A stretch of 64,000 bases of DNA, from the NCBI RefSeq assembly GCF_013423955.1, contig NZ_JACCKX010000001.1, positions 2,294,001 to 2,358,000 on the forward strand, given 5' to 3'. The position numbers were made by a program, and so were the translations under genes. This document shows, piece after piece, positions 19,976 to 28,972 of the stretch. The stretch's first letter is position 1. Each line of letters opens with the position of its first letter. The notes under the pieces are model-generated. The model made no database searches and had not been told where the DNA came from. It worked only from the letters and a program-made list of their open reading frames with translations. Origin of the DNA: Ottowia beijingensis. GTDB taxonomy: Bacteria; Pseudomonadota; Gammaproteobacteria; Burkholderiales; Burkholderiaceae_C.

Positions 19976-20042
19976 ATACTCCCTGTATGGATGGTCTGTG
20001 GCGCTTGTTGGATGGGCGCTGGAAGCCGATACTCCCATATAA
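19976..20042. repeat. Family D repeat (ATACTCCC-bounded), copy 1
   Basis: ATACTCCC at each end in direct orientation, with GGCGC and GGGCGCTGG inside. The same layout and spacing, inverted, occurs at 56083-56146. Confidence 0.6.
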
Positions 20043-20081
20043 AGCAATGCTCTGAGCATGGGTGCCCTGCCTGCCTGCCCC

Positions 20082-20158
20082 TGTGGGAGCGGGCTTGCCC
20101 GCGATAAACCTTGAGTCAGGGCGAAAGGCTGCCATCGCGGGCAAGCCCGCTCCCACAA
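20082..20158. repeat. REP-type inverted pair (Pseudomonas-like)
   Basis: GTGGGAGCGGGCTTGCCCGC and its inverted partner GCGGGCAAGCCCGCTCCCAC are separated by about 35 bp, forming a REP pair. The unit is that of well-known Pseudomonas REP elements. Confidence 0.85.
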
Positions 20159-20201
20159 GGCTTGGAGCCGCTGAGTGGTCAGAGGCTGGATCGGCGCCCG
20201 T

Positions 20202-21589
<1,388 letters not shown>

Positions 21590-21615
21590 GGCGGTGATCG
21601 TAAGAGGTTTGTGGC

Positions 21616-21678
21616 TCATCAATTGATAGCTGCCAGCGCTTGTCTTGCCTTGATTTCGGATTGAAATGACTTGAATCT
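21616..21678. repeat. Family A repeat upstream of radA
   Basis: On the minus strand: AAATCAAGGCAAGACAAGCG then CTGGCAGCTATCAATTGAT, matching the family core. It lies between the divergent radA and MFS genes. Confidence 0.65.
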
Positions 21679-21783
21679 GTTGCATGGCATGCGCAAGGCG
21701 CTATCATTTTTGGTGCCAGCGGTGCTGCCGGGCGCCGCCGCAAACCGTTACCATGCGCCACCTTTCGTGAAAGGGCTGCCGCC

Positions 21784-23016
21784 ATGTCCACCACCACCGT
21801 CACCGATCCCTCCACCGGCCAGCCGGTGTCCAAGAACCGCCTGCTCGTCACCTCGGGCCTGGGCTGGATGTTCGACGCCATGGACGTCGGCCTGCTGTCC
21901 TTCATCCTCGCCGCGCTCAAGCTGGACTGGGGCCTGACGGCCGGGCAGATGGGCTGGCTGGGCGCGGTCAACTCCATCGGCATGGCCGTGGGCGCGGTGA
22001 TGTTCGGCATGATGGCCGACCGCATCGGCCGCAAGCACGTGTTCGTCATCACGCTGCTGCTGTTCGCCATCGCCAGCGGTCTCTCCGCCTTCGCCACCAC
22101 GCTGACGGTGCTGTTCGTGCTGCGCTTTTTCATCGGCATGGGGCTGGGCGGCGAGCTGCCGGTGGCCAGCACCTACGTGTCCGAGCGCGTGCCCGCGCAT
22201 GAGCGCGGCCGCATCGTGGTGCTGCTGGAAAGCTTCTGGGCGCTGGGCTGGATTCTGGCGGCGCTGATTGCCTACTTCGTCATGCCGCGCTTCGCGCCCG
22301 ACATGGGCTGGCGCGTGGCGCTGATCCTGGGCGCGCTGCCGGCCATCTACGCCCTGTACCTGCGCCGCAAGTTGCCCGACGACAAGCCCACCGCCCCGCC
22401 CTCCGCTGGCCTGCCGTGGACGGCGCGCCTGGCCCGCCTGTGGTCGGCCGAGCACAGCCGCAACACGCTGATGCTGTGGATCCTGTGGTTCACCGTGGTG
22501 TTCTCGTACTACGGCATGTTCCTGTGGCTGCCCAGCGTGATGATCGGCAAGGGCTTCGCGCTGATCAAGAGCTTCGAATACGTGCTGCTGATGACGCTGG
22601 CGCAGTTGCCCGGCTACTTCACCGCCGCCTGGCTGATCGAGCGCATGGGCCGCAAGTTCGTGCTGGTGGTGTACCTGCTGGGCACGGCGGCCAGCGCCTG
22701 GGCTTTCGGCAACGCCGAGACGCAGGGTGGGCTGCTGCTGTTCGGCGCGCTGCTGTCGTTCTTCAACCTGGGTGCCTGGGGCGCGCTGTACGCCTATTCG
22801 CCCGAGAACTACCCGGCCGAAATCCGCGCCAGCGGCGTGGGCACGGCGGCCGGCGTGGGCCGCGTGGGCGGCATCCTGGGGCCGCTGGCCATCCCCTTCC
22901 TGGGCGCGCAGGGCTGGAGCACCGGCGCCATCTTCGCGCTGTTCGCCGTCACCATCGCCATCGGCGCCGCGGCCGTGGCGCTGCTGGGGCGCGAGACCAA
23001 GGGGCAGGTGGCCTGA
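21784..23016 (+). CDS. MFS transporter, sugar/aromatic-acid (AAHS/NaiP-like) type
   Basis: A 410-residue, 12-helix major facilitator. MFS signatures are visible: DRIGRKHVFVITLL between helices 2 and 3, GMGLGGELPVASTYVSE in helix 4, PAHERGRIVVLLESFWALGW, and ERMGRKFVLVVYLL between helices 8 and 9. It resembles metabolite:proton symporters that take up aromatic acids or nicotinate. Monocistronic, divergent from radA. Substrate unknown; proximity to aromatic catabolism is only suggestive. Confidence 0.78.
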   Translation: MSTTTVTDPSTGQPVSKNRLLVTSGLGWMFDAMDVGLLSFILAALKLDWGLTAGQMGWLGAVNSIGMAVGAVMFGMMADRIGRKHVFVITLLLFAIASGLSAFATTLTVLFVLRFFIGMGLGGELPVASTYVSERVPAHERGRIVVLLESFWALGWILAALIAYFVMPRFAPDMGWRVALILGALPAIYALYLRRKLPDDKPTAPPSAGLPWTARLARLWSAEHSRNTLMLWILWFTVVFSYYGMFLWLPSVMIGKGFALIKSFEYVLLMTLAQLPGYFTAAWLIERMGRKFVLVVYLLGTAASAWAFGNAETQGGLLLFGALLSFFNLGAWGALYAYSPENYPAEIRASGVGTAAGVGRVGGILGPLAIPFLGAQGWSTGAIFALFAVTIAIGAAAVALLGRETKGQVA

Positions 23017-23061
23017 CGGCCCGCATAGCCGCGCGGCCCGTGCGTCCCTAGAATGGGCCGC

Positions 23062-23503
23062 ATGCAACATCTGTCCTGGTGCTACGTCAGCACGGCCACG
23101 CCGGCCTTCGACCCGGCGCGGCTGGACGACCTGTACGCCCAGGGGCGCGCGTTCAACGCGCCGCGCCGGGTCAGCGGCGTGCTGCTCTTCTGCAATGGCC
23201 GCTTCTGCCAGCTCATCGAAGGCCCGGCCGCGAGCATGGAAGAGGTGATCGGGCGCGTGCAGAGCAGCAGCCTGCACACCGACCTGCTCACGCTGCACCG
23301 CGAGCCGATCACGCTGCCGGTGTTCCCGTCGTGGTCGCTCGGCACCGCCAGCGACTGGCGCGGCCAGCGCATGCCGCACGATCTCGACAGCGGGCGCTTC
23401 GGCTTTCACCCCCACCCAGCGCGCCGCCTGCCGTGTGCTCACGCGCTTCATCGACTGGGAAGAAGCCGGCGCGGCGCAGGACTTCACGCCGACGCGGTAT
23501 TGA
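23062..23503 (+). CDS. BLUF-domain blue-light sensor protein, frame break near the end
   Basis: Short FAD-binding photoreceptor, about 147 residues. The BLUF core retains the key residues: Tyr in LSWCYVSTA, Asn in GRAFNAPRRVSGVLLF, Gln in FCQLIEGP, and a Trp in FPSWSLG. It is a stand-alone BLUF with no fused effector. At 23409-23413 the C run has one base too many (or two too few); in the corrected frame the end reads TQRAACRVLTRFIDWEEAGA..TPTRY. Start chosen at 23062; TAGAAT at 23049-23054 is a -10-like element just upstream. Output partner unknown. Confidence 0.82.
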
Positions 23504-23527
23504 GGCGTTTGCGGCAGGCGCGCGCGG

Positions 23528-24601
23528 TCAGCCCTTGTCGAAGCCCCGCGCCAGCGCCTGCGTGATCTCCGTCGCCGAGCCGGTGCGGCAGCCACTGGCG
23601 TTCTGCCCGCTCCACAGCGGCGTGAAGTCGGTGCGGCCGGCCTGCTCGGCCGCCGCGCGCAGCGGGCCGATGGCGTTGGTGGCCAGCGGAAAGGCCGGCG
23701 CCACCGCGCCCAGCCCGGTGCTGAAATGCTCGGCATCGGCGTTGCCCAACTCGCGCATCAGGCGGTTGACGATGCCGCGCGCCGGCCGGCCGGTGAACAG
23801 GTTGGTCAGCGCCGTGTGGCGCGCTGCGGCGCTTTGCAGCGCGGCGCGGTGCAGCGGGCTGGTGAGCGCCTCGTCGCTGCACAGGTAGGCTGTGCCCACC
23901 TGCACACCCGCCGCGCCCAGCGCCATGGCGGCGCGCACGCCCGCCGCGTCGGCGATGCCACCGGCGGCGATCACCGGCACGGTCACGGCATTCATGATCT
24001 GCGGCAGCAGGGCGAAGGTGCCCATCTGCTCGCTCAGATCCATGCTCAGGAAGTGCCCGCGGTGTCCGCCGGCCTCCAGGCCCTGGGCGATCACGGCATC
24101 GGCGCCATGCTCCTGAAGCCATAGCGCCTCGCGCACGGTGGTGGCCGACGACATCACGAAAGCGCCCCAGGCCTTGACGCGCGCCAGCAGCTCGGGCGCG
24201 GGCAGGCCGAAGTGGAAGCTCACCACGGTGGGCTTGAACTCTTCCAGCAGATCGGCCGCCTCGGCGCTGAAGGGCAGGCGCCCCGGCCCGCTCGGGATCG
24301 TCGCCATGTCCAGCCCCAACTCGTCGTAATAGGGCTTCAGCGCCGCGCGCCAGGCCGCGTCGCGCGCCGCATCGGGCGCGGGCGGCTGGTGGCAGAAGAA
24401 ATTCACGTTGTACGGCCGCCCGCTGGCGCGCAGCTTTTCCAGCTCGGCGCGCAGCGCATCGGGCGCCAGCATGGCGCAGGGCAGCGAGCCCAGCCCGCCG
24501 GCCGCGCCCACGGCCAGCGCCATGGCGCTGCCTTGCGCGCCCGCCATGGGGGCCTGGATGAGGGGCAGTCGAATCTTCAGTCGGTCGGCAAAGGTGTTCA
24601 T
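23528..24601 (-). CDS. Nitronate monooxygenase family (2-nitropropane dioxygenase-like) flavoprotein
   Basis: FMN-dependent TIM-barrel oxidoreductase, 357 residues. Family segments: RLPLIQAPMAGAQGS, YNVNFFCHQPP, VIAQGLEAGGHRGHF (the conserved His/Gly region), VIAAGGIADAAGVRAAMALG and GVQVGTAYL. Members oxidise alkyl nitronates or act as enoyl reductases, so the substrate is not certain. Start MNTFADRLKI at 24601. It is divergent from hpaR, with only 65 bp between them, so the HpaR operator could also influence it. Confidence 0.85.
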   Translation of the reverse strand: MNTFADRLKIRLPLIQAPMAGAQGSAMALAVGAAGGLGSLPCAMLAPDALRAELEKLRASGRPYNVNFFCHQPPAPDAARDAAWRAALKPYYDELGLDMATIPSGPGRLPFSAEAADLLEEFKPTVVSFHFGLPAPELLARVKAWGAFVMSSATTVREALWLQEHGADAVIAQGLEAGGHRGHFLSMDLSEQMGTFALLPQIMNAVTVPVIAAGGIADAAGVRAAMALGAAGVQVGTAYLCSDEALTSPLHRAALQSAAARHTALTNLFTGRPARGIVNRLMRELGNADAEHFSTGLGAVAPAFPLATNAIGPLRAAAEQAGRTDFTPLWSGQNASGCRTGSATEITQALARGFDKG

Positions 24602-24646
24602 GGACGGATTGTGGGCTGGGATCAAAGGGGCTTGCAACCCTTCGAT

Positions 24647-24666
24647 TTATTTAATACATTAAATAA
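24647..24666. promoter_or_regulatory. Palindromic operator candidate for HpaR
   Basis: TTATTTAATACATTAAATAA, a near-perfect 20-bp palindrome directly before the hpaR ATG and the most A/T-rich site nearby. MarR-family regulators bind such palindromes, so autorepression and control of the hpa operon are likely. Confidence 0.7.
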
Positions 24667-25176
24667 ATGCCCAAGCCCGCCCGCTTCCGCCACCGCAACC
24701 TGCCGCTGCTGCTGCTGAAGGCGCGCGAGGCCGTGATGCAGCACCGCCGCCCCATGCTGCGCGCGCATGGGCTGTCGGACCAGCAGTGGCGCGTGTTGCG
24801 CGTGCTGGCCGAGCCGGCGCACGCCGAGGGGCTGGACACCGGCCGCCTGGCGCGCGAGTCGCACCTGCTCGGCCCCAGCCTGACCGGCATGCTGGCGCGC
24901 ATGGAAGCCGCCGGCCTGGTGCAGCGCGCGCGCAGCGCCGAGGACGCGCGCCGCAGCGTGGTCAGCGCCACCGACGAGGGGCTGGCGCTGGCCGCCGCGC
25001 TGCGCGCCGATATCGAGGCGCAGTACCAGGACCTCGAAACCCACATGAGCCAGCCCAAGCTGGCGCAGCTCTACGCCCTGCTGGACGAGTTGATCGCCCT
25101 GCACCCGACCGAAGAAGAGGAGACAGAAGCCATGCAAGACCACGCAGGCATGCGCCTGACGGAGACCGCGGCATGA
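24667..25176 (+). CDS. hpaR: Homoprotocatechuate degradation operon regulator, MarR family
   Basis: A 169-residue MarR-type winged-helix repressor. It matches HpaR in the N-terminal RHRNLPLLLLKAREAVMQHF-like stretch, LSDQQWRVLRVLAEP, the recognition helix region LLGPSLTGMLARMEAAGLV and the wing RSAEDARRSVV. In Escherichia coli HpaR represses the meta-cleavage operon and is released by aromatic inducers. First gene of the operon; its stop overlaps the hpaG1 start (ATGA), and a strong palindrome abuts its start. Confidence 0.9.
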   Translation: MPKPARFRHRNLPLLLLKAREAVMQHRRPMLRAHGLSDQQWRVLRVLAEPAHAEGLDTGRLARESHLLGPSLTGMLARMEAAGLVQRARSAEDARRSVVSATDEGLALAAALRADIEAQYQDLETHMSQPKLAQLYALLDELIALHPTEEEETEAMQDHAGMRLTETAA

Positions 25177-25862
25177 GCGCCGCCCCTGCACGCTGGCTAC
25201 CCGCCGGCACCGTGTACGGCACGCTGCTGAACTTCCGCCGCGAGTGGGATCTGTGGGCGCCGAAGATGACCGAGGCGCCGTACAAGGCCGCGCCCAAGGC
25301 GCCCGTGCTGTACGTGAAGACTGCCAACACCTTCACGCCCTGCGGCGCCGACATCGCCGTGCCGGGCGAGGTGGAGGTGGGGGCGGCGCTTGGTCTGGTG
25401 ATCGGTGATTTTGAGCCAAATTTGCCCCCAGCGCTTGATGGACAAGCGCAAGCAGCTATCAATAAAAGAGTGACGGGCTGCGTGCTGCTGGCCGACCTGA
25501 GCCTGCCGCATCCCAGCTACTACCGCCCGCCGATCAAGTTTCGCAACCGCGACGGCTTCCTGGGCTGCGGCCCGGCAAGCGTGCCGCTGGCGCTGGCCGA
25601 TATCGCTGCGCTGAAGCTGGAAGTGCGCGTGAATGGCCAAGCGATGCAGACCGTCGACCTCTCGACCTTGGTGCGCGACGCCGCCACGCTGCTGGCCGAC
25701 GTGGGCGAGTTCATGACGCTGCAACCCGGCGACGTGCTGATGCTCGGCACCGACTGCCTGCCCGATGGCGCGCGCCCGCGCGCCAGGGCCGGCGACCGCA
25801 TCGAGATCAGCGCGCCGGGCTTCGCGCCGCTTCACCACACTTTGATCGCGGAGGCCACATGA
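25173..25862 (+). CDS. hpaG1: HpaG N-terminal-type decarboxylase/isomerase subunit, with in-frame family A repeat
   Basis: Fumarylacetoacetate-hydrolase-fold enzyme corresponding to the N-terminal half of HpaG, which decarboxylates 5-oxopent-3-ene-1,2,5-tricarboxylate and isomerises the product. Family sequence: GTVYGTLLNFRREWD, LYVKTANTFTPCGADI, SLPHPSYYRPPIKFRNRDGF, and GDVLMLGTDCLPDGA. Residues about 79-100 (FEPNLPPALDGQAQAAINKR) are encoded by a family A repeat that replaces the usual short stretch between GLVIG and TGCVLL. 229 residues. Overlaps hpaR and hpaG2 by 4 bp each, so translation is probably coupled. Confidence 0.85.
   Translation: MSAAPARWLPAGTVYGTLLNFRREWDLWAPKMTEAPYKAAPKAPVLYVKTANTFTPCGADIAVPGEVEVGAALGLVIGDFEPNLPPALDGQAQAAINKRVTGCVLLADLSLPHPSYYRPPIKFRNRDGFLGCGPASVPLALADIAALKLEVRVNGQAMQTVDLSTLVRDAATLLADVGEFMTLQPGDVLMLGTDCLPDGARPRARAGDRIEISAPGFAPLHHTLIAEAT
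25407..25469. repeat. Family A repeat inside hpaG1 (translated)
   Basis: TTTGAGCCAAATTTGCCCCC, then AGCGCTTGATGGACAAGCGC and AAGCAGCTATCAATAAAAG, matching the intergenic copies base for base over most of its length. The reading frame stays open through it. Confidence 0.8.
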
Positions 25863-26635
25863 AACACGCCCGCATCGCCTGGGCCGGCGCGGTCCACCAT
25901 GCCATCGAGCGCGATGGAAAACTCGAACTGCAGACACCCGCCTTCAAGGGCCGCCTGCTGAACTTCGATGCAGTCGGGTGGCTGCCGCCGCTGGCCGACA
26001 TGCCGCTGCACCGCCCGCGCACCGTGCTGGCGCTGGCCATCAACTACGCCGACCATGCGCGCGAGCTGGCCTTCAAACCGCCCGAGGAGCCGCTGGCCTT
26101 CGCCAAGGGCGCGGCCTCGTTGATCGGCCACCAGGCTTTCACCGTGCGGCCCGACAGCGTGCAGAACATGCACTACGAGTGCGAGCTGGCCGTGGTGATC
26201 GGCCGCGAGGCGAAGCACGTGAGGAAGGGCGACGCCTACGACTTCGTGCGCGGCTACACCGTGGCGAACGACTACGCCATCCGCGACTACCTCGAGAACT
26301 GGTACCGCCCCAACCTGCGCGTGAAGAACCGCGACACCTGCACGCCCATCGGCCCCTGGCTGGTGGATGCGGCCGACGTGGCCGACCCGATGAATCTGAA
26401 GCTGCGCACCACCGTCAACGGCCAGGTCACGCAGCAGGGCAGCACGGCCGACATGGTGTTCGACGTGCCCACGCTGATCGAGTACTTCAGCAGCTTCATG
26501 ACGCTGTACCCCGGCGATTTGATCCTGACCGGCACGCCCGATGGCGTGGTTGATTGCCCGGTGGGCTCGGCCGTCGTGACCGAGGTCGAGGGCATCGGCG
26601 CACTCACGAACACCATCGTCGCCCCCGCGCGATGA
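25859..26635 (+). CDS. hpaG2: HpaG C-terminal-type decarboxylase/isomerase subunit
   Basis: Second FAH-fold half-enzyme, 258 residues, equivalent to the C-terminal half of the fused E. coli HpaG. It keeps the metal-binding acidic residues of the fold (MHYECELAVVIG), GYTVANDYAIRDYLENWYRP, VKNRDTCTPIGPWLV and PGDLILTGTPDGV. Here HpaG is split into two adjacent genes, as in several other proteobacteria; both halves are expected to form one active enzyme. ATGA overlap with hpaG1. A long hairpin follows before hpaE. Confidence 0.9.
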   Translation: MKHARIAWAGAVHHAIERDGKLELQTPAFKGRLLNFDAVGWLPPLADMPLHRPRTVLALAINYADHARELAFKPPEEPLAFAKGAASLIGHQAFTVRPDSVQNMHYECELAVVIGREAKHVRKGDAYDFVRGYTVANDYAIRDYLENWYRPNLRVKNRDTCTPIGPWLVDAADVADPMNLKLRTTVNGQVTQQGSTADMVFDVPTLIEYFSSFMTLYPGDLILTGTPDGVVDCPVGSAVVTEVEGIGALTNTIVAPAR

Positions 26636-26650
26636 AGCCAGAAATACCGG

Positions 26651-26748
26651 ACGCAGAGGACGCAAAGTTACGCAGAGGACGCAGAAGATTCAAAACTCTT
26701 GTTCGGATTCTTCTGCGTCCTCTGCGAAATCTCTGCGTCCTCTGCGTA
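26651..26748. repeat. Long inverted repeat of CGCAGAGGACGC units between hpaG2 and hpaE
   Basis: Two arms of about 40 bp (26651-26690 and 26706-26748) are nearly perfect reverse complements. Each arm contains two ACGCAGAGGACGCA units. It would form a large hairpin in the hpa mRNA. Confidence 0.8.
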
Positions 26749-26782
26749 CTTGACTCCTTTTCCTTGATCCCTGGAGCCCCCA

Positions 26783-28255
26783 ATGCAAAAGATTGACCAC
26801 CTCATCGACGGCAAGGCCGTCCCCGGCACCGACTACTTCGAGACAGTGAACCCCGCCACGCAAGGCGTGCTGGCCGAAGTGGCCGCCGGTGGCGCGGATG
26901 AAGTCAACGCCGCCGTCGCCGCCGCCAAAGCCGCCTTCCCGGCCTGGGCCGGCCTGCCCGCCACCGAGCGCGCGAAGAAGATGCGCGCCTTGGGCGAACT
27001 GATTGCGAAGCATGTGCCCGAGCTCTCGAAGACCGAGACCGACGACACCGGCCAGACCATCAGCCAGACCGGCAAGCAGCTGGTGCCGCGCGCGGCCGAC
27101 AACTTCCATTACTTCGCCGAGATGTGCACGCGCGTGGACGGCCACACCTACCCCACGCCCACGCACCTGAACTACACGCTGTTCCACCCGGTCGGCGTGT
27201 GCGCGCTCATCAGCCCGTGGAACGTGCCCTTCATGACCGCGACGTGGAAGGTCGCGCCGTGCCTCGCCTTCGGCAACACCGCGGTGCTGAAGATGAGCGA
27301 GCTGTCGCCCATGACCGCCGCGCGCCTGGGCGAGCTGGCGCTGGAAGCCGGCATCCCCGCCGGCGTGCTGAACGTGGTGCACGGCTTCGGAAAGGAGACC
27401 GGCGAGCCGCTGTGTGCGCACCCCGACGTGCGCGCCATTTCGTTTACCGGCTCCACCGCCACCGGCAACCGCATCGTCAAGACCGCGGGCCTGAAGAAGT
27501 TCAGCATGGAGCTGGGCGGCAAGAGCCCATTCGTGATCTTCGACGACGCCGACCTGGACCGCGCGCTCGACGCCGCGATCTTCATGATCTTCAGCAACAA
27601 CGGCGAGCGCTGCACCGCCGGCAGCCGCATCCTGGTGCAGCAAAGCATCTACGCCGACTTCGCCGCCAAGTTTGCCGAGCGTGCCAAGAAAATCACCGTA
27701 GGCGACCCGCAGGATGAGAAGACCATCATCGGCCCGATGATCAGCCAGGGCCACCTGGCCAAGGTGCGCAGCTACATCGAACTGGGGCCGAAGGAGGGCG
27801 CCACCATGCTCTGCGGCGGCATCGAGCGCCCGAGCTACGCCGCCGAACTGCCGGAGCACGTGGCAGGCGGCAACTACGTCTGGCCCACGGTGTTCGCCGA
27901 CGTCGACAACCGCATGAAGATCGCGCAGGAAGAGATCTTCGGCCCCGTGGCCTGCCTGATCCCGTTCAAGGACGAGGCGGATGCCATCGCCAAGGCCAAC
28001 GACATCGAATACGGCCTGTCGAGCTACGTGTGGAGCGAAAACATCGGCCGCGCGCACCGCGTGGCCGCCGCCATCGAGGCCGGCATGTGCTTCGTCAACA
28101 GCCAGAACGTGCGCGACCTGCGCCAGCCTTTCGGCGGCACCAAGGCATCGGGCACGGGCCGCGAAGGCGGCACCTGGAGCTACGAGGTGTTTCTGGAGCC
28201 GAAGAACGTGGCGGTGTCGATGGGCAGCCACCACATCCCGCATTGGGGCGTATGA
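26783..28255 (+). CDS. hpaE: 5-carboxymethyl-2-hydroxymuconate semialdehyde dehydrogenase
   Basis: NAD-dependent aldehyde dehydrogenase that oxidises the ring-cleavage product of homoprotocatechuate. 490 residues, a normal length. Motifs: ISPWNVPFMTATWKVAPCLA (cofactor side), SFTGSTATGNRIV, catalytic Glu in SMELGGKSP, catalytic Cys in NNGERCTAGSR, and QEEIFGPVA. Ribosome site before ATGCAAAAG is weak (CCCTGGAG). Preceded by the long inverted repeat and followed by the vapBC insertion. Confidence 0.93.
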   Translation: MQKIDHLIDGKAVPGTDYFETVNPATQGVLAEVAAGGADEVNAAVAAAKAAFPAWAGLPATERAKKMRALGELIAKHVPELSKTETDDTGQTISQTGKQLVPRAADNFHYFAEMCTRVDGHTYPTPTHLNYTLFHPVGVCALISPWNVPFMTATWKVAPCLAFGNTAVLKMSELSPMTAARLGELALEAGIPAGVLNVVHGFGKETGEPLCAHPDVRAISFTGSTATGNRIVKTAGLKKFSMELGGKSPFVIFDDADLDRALDAAIFMIFSNNGERCTAGSRILVQQSIYADFAAKFAERAKKITVGDPQDEKTIIGPMISQGHLAKVRSYIELGPKEGATMLCGGIERPSYAAELPEHVAGGNYVWPTVFADVDNRMKIAQEEIFGPVACLIPFKDEADAIAKANDIEYGLSSYVWSENIGRAHRVAAAIEAGMCFVNSQNVRDLRQPFGGTKASGTGREGGTWSYEVFLEPKNVAVSMGSHHIPHWGV

Positions 28256-28280
28256 CACAAACATAGTAACGCCATACAAT
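28252..28280 (+). promoter_or_regulatory. Candidate sigma-70 promoter for vapBC
   Basis: ATGACA and TACAAT are separated by exactly 17 bp. The -35 overlaps the hpaE stop codon. The -10 is about 30 bp before the vapB start, whose ribosome site (CAGGAGG) is excellent. Confidence 0.55.
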
Positions 28281-28309
28281 TTCCGATATCCGTCATTCAG
28301 GAGGCCGTC

Positions 28310-28552
28310 ATGCTGACACTTCGCTTGCCCAAGGCCCTGGAGGCCGAATTTCTGGACTACTGCGAGCGCCACGGCGTGAGCAAGACCGAGGCCGGCCTGA
28401 CTGCCCTGCGGAAACTGTTGGTGGCTGAAAGGGCGCCGCTGCCGATCCCGGAAGATGACCCGCTGGTCAAGTGGATCGGCGTGATGGAAGATGGCCCGAG
28501 TACCGACGAATGGCTGCGCGCCACGCGCGGTGACGACTGGAACCGCCCGTGA
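28310..28552 (+). CDS. VapB-type antitoxin
   Basis: An 80-residue protein with a ribbon-helix-helix-like N-terminus (MLTLRLPKALEAEFLDYCER, KTEAGLTALRKLL) and an acidic C-terminal tail (PLVKWIGVMEDGPSTDEWL) that would wrap the toxin. Directly upstream of a PIN-domain toxin with a 4-bp GTGA overlap, the standard antitoxin-toxin order. It probably autorepresses through its own promoter. Inserted inside the hpa operon. Assignment rests on context and length as well as sequence. Confidence 0.78.
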   Translation: MLTLRLPKALEAEFLDYCERHGVSKTEAGLTALRKLLVAERAPLPIPEDDPLVKWIGVMEDGPSTDEWLRATRGDDWNRP

Positions 28553-28944
28553 TCCTGGTCGACACCAATGTGCTGCTGGACGTGTTCAAGCGCGACCCAG
28601 TGTGGATGCCGTGGTCCGCGCAGCATCTGCGCCGGGGCCGCGCGCAGGGGCTGGCCATCAACATCGTGGTGTACGCGGAACTGGTGGGGCACCCCGGTTT
28701 CGACTTCGATCTGGATGCCTTTCTTGATGACCTGCAGATCTCGCTGCCCGAGATCAGCCGCACGGCTGCGCGCGATGCGGCGCTGGCCTTCCGCCGCTAC
28801 CGCGAGCGGGGCGGCGCCCGAACCGGCGTGCTGCCCGACTTCTTCATCGGCGCGCAGGCGCAGACCGAAAACTGGCGCCTGCTGACCCGCGACGCCGCGC
28901 GCTACAGAACCTATTTCCCCGAACTGCAACTGATCTGCCCTTGA
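28549..28944 (+). CDS. VapC-type PIN-domain ribonuclease toxin
   Basis: A 131-residue PIN-domain protein. The acidic active-site residues are present: Asp5 (ILVDTNVLLDV), Glu in VVYAELVG, and Asp in VLPDFFIGAQA with the following acidic helix region. VapC toxins cut tRNA or rRNA until bound by VapB. GTG start overlapping the antitoxin stop. It ends 28 bp before hpaD, so a polycistronic transcript into hpaD is likely. Confidence 0.88.
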   Translation: MILVDTNVLLDVFKRDPVWMPWSAQHLRRGRAQGLAINIVVYAELVGHPGFDFDLDAFLDDLQISLPEISRTAARDAALAFRRYRERGGARTGVLPDFFIGAQAQTENWRLLTRDAARYRTYFPELQLICP

Positions 28945-28972
28945 GGGGCACTCTGACCTGAGGAGACAAACC

